A DNA stretch of 64,000 nt from Glebionis coronaria (lineage: Eukaryota; Streptophyta; Magnoliopsida; Asterales; Asteraceae), in contig CM046875.1 of assembly GCA_025667525.1 (NCBI GenBank), forward strand, positions 203,542,271-203,606,270, read 5' to 3'. The translations under genes were made by a program, and so were the position numbers. Below, piece by piece: positions 32,556 through 45,056 of the stretch (positions are counted from its first letter, which is position 1; every line of letters begins with the position of its first letter). A model generated the notes under the pieces. The model did not search any database. It saw nothing but the letters and a program-made list of their open reading frames with translations, and was not told the DNA's origin.

Positions 32556-33802
32556 TAATTGTAACACCCCATTTTGGAACTGGAAATATCACAGTAATTA
32601 TGGCGTGTCATCAAAGCATACAAGGAAAAATGTTTAAACATTACTTGACCATAAAAAGGAAAATACCGGAATCAAACATCGGTAGTCCAAAAGTAAAGCT
32701 CATCACACACAAACATAGTATAATAAAGGGAAAGGACTAAACAATGTCCAAAGCATAAGTATCATAAGAAAGGAAATGCATAATGTAAAGAAGGCTAGAC
32801 AGCTTCCAGTCCATATGCACGTACTCTTAGTGTCTACGAGCGTCCTTGAGTACTTGCCGTTTTGGGAAAATAGAAAAGGAAAACGGCTGAGCAAATACGC
32901 TCAGTGCACGGATGTACAATAAAGCATGAATAGGATAAACATATAACATAATAACAGCGGAAGAAAACTAAGTCCCGAGTAACCTGGTTAAGTCTTAATA
33001 AAACTGGTTTAATAGTTTGAAAGTCTTATGTTTATCTTATAAAAACTGTTTGTCATATTTTACCATTAGCCAATATAGGTCATAAAAATCCATCGTGCAT
33101 GAATAATTGGAGGGGTGACCTCATCATGCAAATTAGAGGGGCTGCCTCTAATTTAATATACTCGTTTTTGGGTAGGAGGGATCAGCTCCTTGTGAAGGAT
33201 GCAAGATACACACCACATTCACCATGAAATCCTGAATAAAACATGTAACTAGGATGCACCCATACGCCCCACATGATAAATATAAATAAATGGCCAAAAG
33301 CTGAAGGGACGCCACGAGCAATCACTCCGCCGTGGTGAAGTCATAACATTAGTGCCTCTAATGTTATGGTTATGGTACCTCCATAACTAGGTGAAACTGG
33401 TCATGCATGTATATGGCTATAGGTAATCTTAATTAAACATAAGCAATCAAACACATAACTTATACTACGGGAAAACAGTTGGCTGCATACGGGGAATCCG
33501 AATAAGGAAAGAATATCCATACTGAAAGGATGGGAATCCGTACCTTATGTCCAGTGAACGAGAAAGACGAACTGCGAGAATCCTACTTCCGAATCACTAG
33601 TGCTACATAAATACGTACATGAATAAGTATCTGCTTACTAAATACATAGCTGGTTTTATGTCATGTCTTAGCTTAATTTATGTGTTCTTACCATGTTTTA
33701 CTGTTTTAAAGCCTTAAACTGTGTTAAATCTTATATTCTGTTTAATCTGATTAAGTATTTCTGGTATTTCATGTGTTATTATACTCATTGTGTAATAATA
33801 AG

Positions 33803-34190
33803 TAACTTTCCAAAAATAGCAGGTTTCTTACAATAGAAAGTTTCCAAAATAGAAAGTTTCCAAAAATAGAAAGTTACCAAAAATAGAAAGTTTCCAAAAA
33901 TAGAAGGTTTCCAAAAATAGAAAGTTTCCAAAAATAGAAAGTTTCCAAAAATAGAAAGTTTCCAAAAATAGAAAGTTTCTAAAAATAGATTTACTGCTTA
34001 AAATAGATAAGTTTCTAAAAATAGAAAGTTTCCATAAATAGATTAGCTGCCATAATTAAATAAGTTTCCATAAATAGATTAGCTGCCTGAAATAAATAAG
34101 TTTCTAAAAATAGTTGGTTTCCATAAATAGATTAGCTGCCTTATTTAATTAAGTTTCTAAAAATAGAAAGTTTCCATAAATAGAAATAAG
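33803..34190 (-). repeat. Tandem 17 bp repeat array in B's 5' LTR
   Basis: Same AGTTTCCAAAAATAGAA unit as at 25,496, with a different number of copies and a few unit variants (for example one AGGTTTCC). It continues into the same spaced variants. Confidence 0.85.
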
Positions 34191-34654
34191 CTGGTTAAAT
34201 AAGCTAAGTATATAAGCCTAAGTGTTTTTCATGATTATTTCTAAGTCATATGATATAATGTATAGTTTAATAATTATTTCATGTAATTTAATTAAACTAT
34301 AGGTTATAATATTTAATTAAAGTATAACATGTTTTTAATTAAATAAGTTAAATACTTAGGTTAAAATATGTATTATTATATATTAATAATATAACCTAAG
34401 TCATGTTAATTAATTAATTATATCCATGGTTTTAAAATAATTAATTAATTATAAGTCTTAAATATATAAATACTTAGGTTAAAATAATTTCATGATCATT
34501 AATAATTAAATAACCTAAGTCATGTTATTAAATTAATCACATCATTTTATTAATTTAATTTTTAACCTAAGATCATAAAAATAAAAAAAACTAACATACA
34601 CCATGAACCGGATCTAGACTAAAAAGCATAAACCAGACATGAAATCGACACCGT

Positions 34655-34775
34655 ACCCCGAACCAACTCGGGGTACCCCGTGTTTCCTTGCTGCCGTGGG
34701 ACCCACACGCACCAACCAAGACCATATGGTCTTGGTGGTGGTCGGCTTGGCAAACCGAAACCCATTCGGGTTCAG
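34655..34775 (-). repeat. Hairpin island in B's 5' LTR
   Basis: Inverted repeats lie at 34,655-34,674 (ACCCCGA..TCGGGGT), 34,715-34,736 (a perfect palindrome centred on CCATATGG) and about 34,753-34,775 (CCGAAACCC..GGGTTCAG, one stem base altered relative to the other LTR). Confidence 0.75.
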
Positions 34776-35581
34776 TTGTAGCCTGCGGCCAAACAAACAC
34801 CCCTTAAAAACACTCATTTGATTTTATTTAACACCAAAACATGTTAGATCCATGATTAATTATTATGCTTTTGTAAAAACATCACATGTTCATAATTTAT
34901 AAAAATATTAAATCAAAAGAAAAGGTTTAAAAAGGTTTTACCGAATTCGTGGATCAAGAGGACGAAGAACCAACACGATCAATCACCAAAACTTCAAGAT
35001 CAAAGATCAAAATCACCTTGTATGGTGTTTGTAGGGTGGCGGCACAAAGAGACAAAGGGAAGGAGGAGGTTTTAGGTTTTCTTAAAATCTTCTGTAAAGT
35101 TTATTTTAGTAGTGTAAAAATAATAAACCCCCTTTTAGTAAATTTGACAAATGGGCTTGGCCCATTTGTCCTTGTTGGCCGCGGGTAGGGACCCGACTTG
35201 GGGTACCCGTACCTTTTTCCGTGTCTCGTTATTTAGTTACACGTTTGTGATTATTTATGTTCGTGGTTTAAATGTTCTCGTTACGTAAATACCGTGATCT
35301 AATATATTTAATTACACTCGTAATAAATATATATACGTAATTAATAATAGTTCGTGTTTTAGTTACGTTCATGATTTCATGATCGCATGTTCGTGACTAA
35401 TTATCGTCAAATAATTATTACATGATCGTGCGTAGTAAATACTTAGCGTGTTCTAACACGTACGTAATACGTAAACTCCTAACACGTAATCGTAATCATG
35501 CTATATTAGGAAAGTTTTAATCTAGTACGTACGATCCTAAGGGTACTATGCATGGTAAAAGCATGCGGGTTTTACAGTACT

Positions 35582-36865
35582 CGTCCTCCATTAAAATTTT
35601 GTGAGTACAAAATTTTGCGTCAATACCCTTAATGTCGGAAATTTTCCACGCAATTGCCCCTCTATGAGCTTTAAGAACTTTTAAAAGTGCGGTTTTTTAT
35701 CATTAGCAAGACCTTTTGCAATAATAACCGGCAACTTTTCATCACCTTCCAAGAATGCGTATTCAAGGTGAGATGGAAGATCTTTCAATTCAAGGATAGG
35801 TGGTTCCTCGACTGAAGATTTTTGCTCAACACTCATAACTTCCATCAGCGGAAGAAATGGTGGAATAGAAGTATCATTACCAATAATAACCTCATCTTCA
35901 TTGTCGATTTCATTTGAAGTGAAATCGCCTCCTTGGAATGGAGTGAGATTTGGTGTAGAATTAGCAAGAATCAGATCCAAAATAGTGGGATTGCCACTTG
36001 ACGATCTATCGGAAAAACCTAACACTTCTTGTGAAAACTCATCGCAAACCACATCAACTAAGTCGATGTGATTGATGGTAGCGATTGCATAAACATGAGA
36101 AGGTGTCGAGTTTTGAGTAGCGTTTATAACAAGTTCCTCTTCGTTGAATCTCAAAGTAATAGTTCTTGCATGAACGTCGATAAGCGATCTCGAGGTGTCT
36201 AAAAATGGACGACCTAAAATTAGAGTAACTTGAGGATCCGCGGGGATGTCAACTACTATAAAATCAACGGGATAGTATAACTTCCCCACTTTCACGAAAA
36301 CATCCTCGGCTACTCCACATGCTAAAATCATAGAATGATCGCCCATCTCGATAGACATGTTCGAAGGAGTAAGAGCCGGAAGTGAAAGCGATTTCCAAAT
36401 GGAAAATGGCATCAAATTAATGCTCGCACCAAGATCGGCCAAGGCGAGGCATTCTTTCATATCTTGTATATCACAAGGAATGAGAAACTTCCTGGGGTCA
36501 CCAACTTTTTCCAGTATGCGGTTAAGATAAACTGAAGTACAATTAGCAAGCTTTGAAAGCTTTTCCTTATCGTTCATCATGCTTTTAAAAGTGGAAGCGA
36601 AATGAGGCATGTATAACAACGCGTCGGCTAAACTTACATTAAAATGAACTTGTTGAAACATTTTTATAAAAATATCGATTTGTTGTTTGTTACGTTCTTG
36701 CAATTTCTCTTTCTTTCGTCTTGAAGGGTAAGGTAAGGGTGGTGTGGGTTGGACATTAGGCAACGGCCTTGGAATCTCGGGTTCCATGATTGATATTGGT
36801 TCAACTAAAGGTGTGGTATGAGCGTTACTTCGTGGGCTTGTGATATGCTCCTTTTCGACCATCAC
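35582..36865 (-). pseudogene. D protease and start of RT
   Basis: On the - strand: Pro-rich linker, pre-protease block (FNVSLADALLYMPHFASTFK), retropepsin site ADLGASINLM and LILGRPFLDTS. The linker to RT follows (EEPPILELKDLPSHLEYAFL). A single-base deletion near 35,690 shifts the frame just before [21 protein letters not shown] continues to MEDE, where B is inserted; the next residues are at 12,087 and below. Confidence 0.88.
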
Positions 36866-38555
36866 CTCGGGCTATTTCTCGATTTCCTTTTCCGTAGAAG
36901 TACTTGGACGTGAGATTGGTTCCTTGAAAGTTTTACCACTACATGTAGTAATAACCTTCATTTCTCCCTTCGGGTTTGCAATGGTATCACTAGAAAGACC
37001 ACCCGAGGAAGACGGTTTACACATGATTGCTTCAAACATTTTTGCCATTCGGTCTTCAAATATTGATTGCCTAGCATCTGCTTTTAACAATTCTTGCTTA
37101 ATCTCATGTTGTCCTTGTTCCATCTTTTGTGGATTTTGTTGAAGACGTTGAACGTTTCCTTCCATTTTATTAGCATGAGTCTTAAGTTCATTAGCAAGTT
37201 CGTTTTTAAGCTCGTTTTTCAACTCGGATCTTAAGCTAATCATCTCATGTTGCATGTTATCAAATTTAGCATCATTTGCCTTAGCATAATTCAAAAATTC
37301 TCCTTGAAGATTTTTTGTGTGATCATTATGAAAACCTTATGTAGTAGTTTAAAAATCACTATTTTGGTTTTGATTTGAAACTTGTCCATCCCCACTTTGA
37401 TAATTCCCTTTGTTGTAATTACGTGAATTGCCTTGATAACCACCATTTTGATTGTTGTTTCGATAGTTGTTTCGATAGTTGTTAGCATTTTGATTTGATG
37501 GAGCTTGATTTGGGCCGGAACCTTGGCCGTTTTGGTTGTAAGTTCCCGTTGCTACGTAAGCACTCGAAGTGTTACCACCGACGGTAATGCACTCGGAAAG
37601 ATCATGAGATCCACCACAAGATAAACAACTCTTTTCAACCGCTTTAACCGATGCGGAACTCAAAGCATCTTGTGCTTTCCAATGTGTCAGTCGAAAATCT
37701 ATCGAAAAACCGATTTTCCTCATTAGCTTCATCATGTAAGGCATTAATGTTACGAGACGATGATGATGATGACGAACCCATATTGGCAACACTCGGTGTG
37801 TTACGAGGGTTATAAACCTTAGATCTATTCTCGATAATCTTTAAAGCTTCATCGGTCGTTTTGCACAAAAGATTACCACCCGCGGCGGCATTCAAATAAT
37901 CTCGTTCATGATCATTAAGCCCATTGTAAAAAGTATCTATTTGATGCAATTCCGAAAAATCATGGTGTGGACATTCATGTAACATTTCCTTAAATCGTTC
38001 CCATGCCATTGAAAAACTTTCATTATTACGTTGTGTAAACCTTGAAATCTCATTTTTCAAATGTGTTGTTTTATATGGTGGAAAAAATTGGTTCACAAAC
38101 TTAGAGACGAGATCACCCCATGTCAAAATCGAATTTGGCGGTTCTTTCTCGAGCCAAATTTTAGCGGGTCCATCTAACGAGTATGGAAACAACATCATCT
38201 TAATGGAGTCCTGTGGAACATCCTTAAACTTGCTTGTTGCAGTGAGACGATTAAAATTCCTTATGTGATAATGCGGGTTGTCTTTCTCATGACCTCTAAA
38301 CTTATTTGCTTGCAAAATCGACATTAAACTCGTCTTAATCTCGAAATTCTACGCAAAGATGGCGGGAATCACAATAGCTTCTCCAAAACCCTAGGTGGGT
38401 GCTTGAAGCGACTCCATCATAGTACGATTAGCCATAGCGACTATTGGTTCTACAACGGGTTCGACAATTGGAGTTTGTTGTTCAATCAAAGGCTCTTGAT
38501 TTCCTTGACTTTGACGTCGTTTACGAGCCTGTTTTGCTTGATTACGAATTAGCAT
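36866..38555 (-). pseudogene. D gag, with stops and a frameshift
   Basis: ATG at 38555 (MLIRNQAKQARKRRQS) follows the leader. TAG codons interrupt near 38,390 and 38,350. The gag domain shows LFPYSLDGPAKIWLEKEPP and IDTFYNGL and NAAAGGNLL. A frameshift near 37,650-37,790 precedes the zinc knuckle CLSCGGSHDLSEC (CX2CX3HX4C). An Asn/Gln/Gly-rich region follows, with a stop at 37,349 and another near 36,872, all in the phase of the protease frame. Confidence 0.85.
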
Positions 38556-39290
38556 AAACTTGACGGAGAATGGGAGGTGAGCAAAGAAGATTATTTTTGG
38601 GTGTTTTGTGGATTTTCAATTTTTTTTTGTGTTTTTTATTGTTTTTTTTTATTTTTTTTGGATTTTTTGTGTATTCGTAGACAACAATCTACCAAATCTC
38701 TCCTCGAATCAAACTCTTGATTAAAGAAGCCTCAAAAGAATGAAAACGATCACGTGGAGTGAACGCCTTCGAATGACTTAAAGAACTTTGGTGAAAACCA
38801 AATTGTTCAAGAGGGTTTAATCACAAAGAAACCAAGCAAATATATATGATATGTAATAATACTTTGGGCAGCAAAACCCTCGATTAGCTTTCAATCTCAA
38901 AAATACTCACAAGCAAGCGGAGAAACGAGGCGGCGCGAAGCACTTAAGAGCCTTTTTCTTTAGGGTATATTTTATAATATCCGCCTTATACCCACCTTAT
39001 AGTTTGTATTTTTCAAAATCGAGCTTCACGAAAGTATTTATCTATTTTTGCCTTTTTCTTTTTGTTTGAGATTCAAATACAATAATTAGGAGATAAAATC
39101 CCAATTAAGGTTGTGTTTTCACACTTTTGGAGATATTTTGTATTTGTTGTGATACTTATACAATATAGTAATAATAATTTCACAAGAAAAACAAAAAAAA
39201 CCGATAATACGTATTAGTAGAGTTCTACTAATACAAATACTATTTATGGCTAATATCAAAAAGAAAATGACAAATTAATCACGACACACC
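38556..39290 (-). other. Leader of D
   Basis: About 730 bases with no gene, T-rich next to gag. The block at 38,880-39,110 is homologous to 15,370-15,560 of C, so it is a conserved leader element of this lineage. Confidence 0.65.
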
Positions 39291-39308
39291 TCCCCGGCAG
39301 CGGCGCCA
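39291..39308 (-). promoter_or_regulatory. Primer binding site of D, tRNA-Asp type
   Basis: On the - strand TGGCGCCGCTGCCGGGGA, the usual Athila primer site, intact. It lies three bases after the LTR end ...ACAATCA. Confidence 0.92.
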
Positions 39309-39311
39309 AAA

Positions 39312-42300
39312 TGATTGTGGTAAAATACGTCTTTTAGGAAAAAGAGCGTATATGAGCGATAAGTATTAAATACGACAGTTTAGGAAAACCGTGTACTAAT
39401 GACCCAATTAAGTTCATTTCTCAAGGAGGTATATGTGTGTGAAAAATTCGTAAGTGATTTGAGATTAATATTTGAAGAAGAAGGGGATGAGAAAATAGAA
39501 TGACGGATACGTGAAAATTATTACTACGACGACTAAATAAAAAAACGTAAAAAGTGCTGAAATAAAAATTAATTCTAAAAATTCCCAAAAAATTACCAAA
39601 AATTAACTAAGAGTTTACAAATGATCAAAACTTTTTCAAACCTTTTAATTAATTAAATATTACTTTTTAACTGCTAATTAAAGTCCTAAAAATCAAAATA
39701 ATTATTAAAAAGCCTAAATAAAGATTTTTCACTTTTTCAACCTCTAAAATGACTAAATAAGAATAAAAACTATTTTTATGAATTTTAAAACTAATTATAA
39801 CTATTTAAAATGATTAAAAACAATTAAAACCTTAAAATAATTCTAGAAATTAAGAAAAATGATGATAAAATTAATCTAAGAGTTGCAAAAATCCTATTTT
39901 AATGTATTAGACCTAAGAAAAATATAAAAAGTGCAAAAATGTGAAAATTGAAATTTAATAATAAAATAATATTAAATATATTATTAAAAATCCAAAAATT
40001 ATAAAAAAATTCTAAAAACTTGCAATCTAGTTTATTTTAGCTTAAATAAACAGAAAATGAAAGTAAAATTACCAAAATACCCCTAATGGGCTAAAAACAA
40101 AAACAGTCCAATTAAATAGGCTTTTTGGCGCAATAAAATCAACTAGACCCAAAAGACCTGAAAAATCCCTATCTGACTCAAAATTTGATTCTAAACACAA
40201 AAGTTTGAAGGCCCAAAAGCTAGTTTTGAGCTTATCATAGCTTAATGGTATGACAACTTATCCTTATTGGTCTTTTTGGCCCATTAAGCAATAAGCCAAT
40301 GCCATAAGCTCAGATTTGACACACAACCTTCTTTTGAGATGCCTAAGAGATATATGAAAAGAAATTTTGAAAAAGCAAACCCAATAAGCCAGAAATAAGC
40401 CAAATAGAAATTCACTAAAGGACAAAATAGTCGGGTTTGAGTTCTAGAGGGTTTCAAAAGCTGATTCTTTTTGTAAAAGTTCCCAAATAGCTTAACTAAG
40501 AATAAACAACAAAATTCACAAAAAGCCAAGTAGAATAAGTTGTGTAAGCCAATAAGCTGGCTGAAAAAGCAAAATAAGCTAGTTTCCTAGCAAAAGCTTA
40601 ACCAAAAGATATGTAACTTCACAAATATGATATTAAGCTGAGAAAAATGACATCTATCACAAAAACCAAGTTGTTGCATGTACTAATAAGCAGTTTTGAA
40701 AAATAAGCCAAATTATGCTTATTTGACCAAAAGTCAAAGTTCACCAAATTTTACCAAATGATCAGGGATTGATTATAAGCTTGTTTTAAGCAACTTTTGT
40801 GAAGAACTCAAGGTTGAGCCCTTGTGAATCAAGTGGTCTGTTGACCAAACCTTGACAGATTTTGGCAAAGTCAAGCCAATAAGCTAGTTAATTATAAGCC
40901 AGCAATTAAGCAAACCAAATAGCAAGAAGCACTCACAAGCAGCACAATAACAAGATTCAAGCAGTTGCACAACAAGGCATACACTAGAATAACAAATGCA
41001 AGCCTAAACTAAGGTGGTCACTTTGCTGATGCAAATGACCATTTCAGCCAACTTTGATAAGCTCTAGCACCCACAATAAGCCACCAAAATCAACAAACAG
41101 ATATTGCTCAGATAGCTTATCACCTAAACTCTTCCCAAACCAAAATTCAGACCCTAGATCCAACAAACAAAGATTTTATTGGAGCTGATGTGTTTGACCA
41201 ATTTCAAACCAATATTTTCAAATTTTTCCAAAACTTTGGAATCCTTTTCTAAACTACTTGAGACTTAAACAAGGACCAAAACCAGTGACAAATAACTTGT
41301 TTAGACTATCCAAACCCTAAAAACCAAGGGCACAAGGCCACAAGGCCTTATGATCCCAAAAACCAAACAACCTTATTTTAGCCCCTTTTAAAACAAACTT
41401 TTGATTCCAACACACAAGCTACTGATTTTATGGTTCAAATACCTTACCTTGGTGATAACTAACAGAAACAAACAATAAAACACAAAGCAAAAACACAATA
41501 ACACCAAATCACATGGCAAAACTCATAACAGACATTAACATGAAATTTTTTTAGAGGAAACTAAAATAGAGCTTATACCTATCCCCAACAACTTCCTAGG
41601 GAGATCAGCTATGCTCCTTGGACCACTCTCAACAGCTAGAGAGTGACCAAGGTCCTTGAACAAAGGAGATGATATGAGGCCTTGACTGATGGTTCAAAGC
41701 AGAACCTCAAGGACTTGATTTCTTCAACACAAAGAGCAAATAGACCAACCAAGGGCTTAAATCCCTTCACAAGATTGGTGTCAACAAGCTTGCAAGAGCG
41801 TTAGGCAAATGGTAGGGGTTAGTACAGTCAAATTCAACCAAACAGGAACAAGGTTTTCAACTTTTTTCAAAATTGAAAACTTGTTCAAATCAAAACGTGC
41901 TTCAATCCAAAGATCAAAACACCTTTATAACATAAAATGGAACTCAACTTCACTCTTAAACAACACCAACTTTCAAAAGCATAAAAAGGAATTACAATTT
42001 TTCAAAATACCAAACTTTTATAAATTTTAAAAAGGAATTACAATGTTTAAAGAGTAAAATTGGAACAAGGCTCTCTCACATGTTGATGAGTCCTTATATA
42101 GGCCACAAGGGCTGAGATTACAATGAAAACCCTAGCTAAGAACTCCCTAAAATGCCCTTGAATCCTTCTAGAAGTTAGTTGTCGTTGAGCTGTCCAAATG
42201 CATCCAAGTCGTTCATTTTAGTTTTGTGACAAAGCAAGGAGTGTGGGCTGTTGATTTGGCCACGTGTCATTCCTTGGAGAGGAAGTTGGATTATGATTGG

Positions 42301-43154
42301 TGGACGGGTTGATTGGTGGGGTCACATGGTGAGTAGGGATTAGGGTTTTGGGTATGGGATGAGTTCTTGGGCATGTGAATCAAACGTGTGCCAAGGTAAT
42401 TTGATTTTACCCTTTGTTTAAGTGGGAGTAATTTCTGGGTTCATAAAGGTAAACAGTAACTAGTTTGATCCGTTTTTTGTGGAGTGGTGTTTTGTTTGGC
42501 GCAATTTTGATTTGAAAGTTTCACTTGCACACATTTGGCCCTTGTCTTTTGGTGAAAGTTGTAAACAAAGAATTTCAGCTTCCAAAACGATTTTCCTTTG
42601 TTAATAAACTTTATATTTTCACACTTTTGCCACAAATACTTTTCCAAAGTATTTTCAAGGATTTGTTTTGTCATTTTGGATATTTAAAGGACTGATCTTG
42701 GACATTTCTCATCTTTGAAGGTCTTCATAAGATATTTGATTTCATGAGGGACCATTTTGACAATTTAGAATTGTTGAGGGACTAAACTTGCCAAATCTTC
42801 AAAGTTAAAGGACCTTTTTGTAATTTTGACAAACTTAAGGGACCAAACTTGTAATTATGAATATACAAGGGTATTAAGTGTCATTTCTTCATAAATGAGG
42901 GATCAATCTTGTACATCTTCTAGTCTTCAAGGGTTTTTCTTTGATAATTCACAAACTAGGGCCCTGTTCATTGTACGGCTTCGTTTCTCGTGTTCGTTTT
43001 TCCTTGTTTCTTGTAATCTTTTGTCTTTTTCACGATATCCATACCTAAATACACAAGTAAACAAACACAAGCATATATATGTTACTTTTATGACATTTTA
43101 TACATTTAAAGCCCGAAAAGAACGATGAGATCATGTATAAATGCCATCCCATCA
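39312..43154 (-). repeat. 5' LTR of D (about 3.8 kb)
   Basis: The 3' end ...CACAATCA at 39312 is fixed by the primer site. The start is inferred at TGATGGGATGG (43154): a block near 43,030 aligns with bases 110-190 of the C LTR, and this is the nearest TG at the expected distance. A TATA box on the - strand (CCTATATAAGG, 42,092-42,102) fits. There is no gene; frames at 40,284 and 42,441 are chance. The second LTR of D is gone, so the start is not confirmed. Confidence 0.6.
42092..42102 (-). promoter_or_regulatory. TATA box of the D LTR
   Basis: CCTATATAAGG on the - strand, about 1.05 kb into the LTR, similar to the position in C. Confidence 0.55.
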
Positions 43155-43877
43155 AGAACTCCCAAAAGAGAAGAATTTAAAGAAAATAGACAAGGCAAAG
43201 ATTTGAAATGAAAACAAAAGGTTTTAAGGAATGTTTAGCCAATTTGGGTAAACAAAGAATCTTGACAAAGGCAGTGGTCAAAGAAGAAAGATCAAAAACA
43301 GCCTTGATGTCCGCTGTTCCTTATAGGGACCAGCGGTTCTATATTGATATGGAGCCGCGTGACTGCTAAAGAGCCGCATACAGTGGACTTGAAACCATGA
43401 TTTTTCAAAGTTTTGGAGAAAAATAAGACTCTTTCAAAAATTTACAAATCTTGGATTTTTATCTCTTTTAGCACTAGAATATGCTAGGGTTGCATAAAAG
43501 CAACACACTCACAAAGAATGTCTTGACAAAGGGTGACAAAATATTTAGATAACATTTTTAGTCAATTTTTAGAGGTTGTGATAGATTTAGGTTCAATTTT
43601 AAATAAATTGAAGTTGATTAATGTGACCACATAGGTTGAAACACATAAAAACTAAATCCATAGAACATCTTCATGAAAAACCCATGAAGGAAAGGAAATA
43701 CACGAAAAGAAATAACAACTAACTAATACAAAGTTAGCTTAAACTAGTTCTTGATAGCATAGTCTTCTTTGGCTTGACTTTCTTTAAAAAAATTATTTTT
43801 GAAAATCATCATTCATCTTCTAGGAGGAGGAGGCATGAAGAACAAGGCAAGCAAGAAATAATCAAACATCCTATGGA
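43155..43877 (-). other. Noncoding part of E next to D
   Basis: No gene or protein similarity seen in about 720 bases. It contains the first double-hairpin repeat (43,311-43,386). Confidence 0.5.
43311..43386. repeat. Double-hairpin repeat H1
   Basis: Four related 13-base units, two forward (CGCTGTTCCTTAT, AGCGGTTCTATAT) and then two inverted (ATATGGAGCCGCG, AAAGAGCCGCAT), in about 75 bases. Related to H2-H4. Confidence 0.7.
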
Positions 43878-44435
43878 GACCAAGCATCTCCAACCTTAGT
43901 TTTTGAATGATATAGTTGTTATAGAGACAACATGGACAATTAGGGCGCCATGAGCTTCTAGAAAACCAAAGAAGTAAGAATCACCCATGAAGTGAGAAAT
44001 GGGAATGCCCAAAAGAGGAGCATTTTAGGGAGGAGGATGTGGTGGAGGCATAGTGTCCAAAGGTGATATGGGTGAATTTGGTGAAGTGAAAGGAGATGTA
44101 ATCATAGGCTCAAGAACAAAGGGAAAGCTTTGTAGAGGTTGAGGTTGAGTATTCACATCCAAGGGAGAACTAGGAGTGAAGAGTGAGGAAAACTCATTCA
44201 TTCATGATTAGAATGAGGAAGAGGTAGAACCATGTGAATGGTTGGTACCATGAGTTGAGTTTGTCTTGCATGGAGCAAGGGGTGGTTAAGGTGATGAAGA
44301 AATGAAAGTAGGAGAAGTTTCACTCTTGGGTTTGTGAGAAGATGGAGAGCCAAGTTTAGGAAACTTGAATTTCTTCTTAAGGTTTCTTTTGGATGAGGAA
44401 ATTTTGGAAGAGTTGGATGTTCTAGTGGACACCAT
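43878..44435 (-). pseudogene. Decayed Ser/Pro-rich reading frame in E
   Basis: From ATG at 44435 (MVSTRTSNSSKISSSKRNLK) one phase can be followed for about 185 codons, with stops near 44,283, 44,215, 44,208 and 44,026. The product would start basic and Ser-rich, become Pro/Ser-rich (SPLDVNTQPQPLQSFPFVLE, PPPHPPP) and end hydrophobic. No family recognised. The shared phase on both sides of the stops argues for an old frame rather than chance. Confidence 0.45.
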
Positions 44436-45056
44436 GGTTGTGAAGATACTTAGAAAGAAGTTTAAGGGATGAAGAACAAGATCAACAAAGAGGGTTTTAA
44501 GAAGAGGAAGGGATGATCCAAACTAGTAATAGGTTAAAATAATTTTAGGTGAATAATGAAATTAGGTAGCCTAGTTTAGGAAAGTGCAGGTTTTTGCAAA
44601 AATTTTATCAATGTTTACACAGATTAAGGGAAAACAGTGTAAAGCAAAGATTCTCTCGGAACAGATGACGGCGGTTCCTTATGTAGGGCCGCGGTTCGTT
44701 ATCGCTAAGGAACCGTGGGGAGATAAATAACCGCCCCTAGAGAGTTCCAAAAAATGCACTTCCTGAAACATTTGCCAACCCAGATTTCACATAAAGGTTT
44801 ATCTAGCCAAAGTGAACTACTAATCAAAATCTAGGAAGCTAACTAACACATAAGATGCACAAAGATATGTAAATCGAAAATTCGATCACAAATAACCTAG
44901 AATTAAAATAGTAAATAATCCAAACATAAAGTATTAGTTAATAAACATAACATTCTAAAAAATAAAGATAAAGAAAATAGTTCAATAATCCAAACATGTT
45001 TACAAACATGTGAACCATTCAAGAGTGGGATGTAGCATTTATCCATGAGCATTTCC
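44436..45056. other. Intergenic stretch of E
   Basis: No gene seen. It contains H2 (44,667-44,740) about 230 bases upstream of the decayed frame at 44435. Confidence 0.5.
44667..44740. repeat. Double-hairpin repeat H2
   Basis: Units GGCGGTTCCTTAT and CGCGGTTCGTTAT forward, then CTAAGGAACCGTG and ATAAATAACCGCC inverted. Confidence 0.72.

Larger units (their letters stand above)
12088..35576 (-). mobile_element. Element B: chromodomain Ty3/gypsy (Tekay-like) retrotransposon, itself split by C
   Basis: B is a complete element on the - strand. The 5' LTR is 32560-35576, primer site 32538-32555, gag-pol 32105-27308, polypurine tract 27232-27249, and 3' LTR 27231 down to 12088 (split by C at 12291-24446). 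LTRs are about 3.0 kb with TG..CA ends (TGTAAAACCC...GGTGTTACA on the coding strand). An initiator-Met primer site and a C-terminal chromodomain-like tail place it in the chromoviruses, most like Tekay/Del. The two LTRs differ by roughly 2% in the parts compared by eye. Confidence 0.9.
32560..35576 (-). repeat. 5' LTR of B (3,017 bp)
   Basis: Ends TG..CA on the coding strand. It holds the 17 bp repeat array (33,803-34,190), the hairpin island (34,655-34,775) and a CT-rich leader-like stretch (about 35,000-35,090 on the - strand) suggesting the transcription start near there. The flanking GTACT copies define both outer ends. Confidence 0.92.
9750..43154 (-). mobile_element. Element D: Athila-like Ty3/gypsy retrotransposon, truncated at its 3' end and split by B
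   Basis: D has two blocks on the - strand. 35577-43154 holds the 5' LTR, primer site, gag, protease and start of RT. 9750-12087 holds most of RT, RNase H and integrase. The blocks join exactly if B (12088-35576) and one copy of its duplication GTACT are removed: the codons for MEDE-Y-KPAIQSQRR run across the junction. The 3' end, including the second LTR, is missing at the breakpoint 9749/9750, where D abuts A2 head to head. The copy is inactive, with several stops and at least three frameshifts. Confidence 0.85.
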
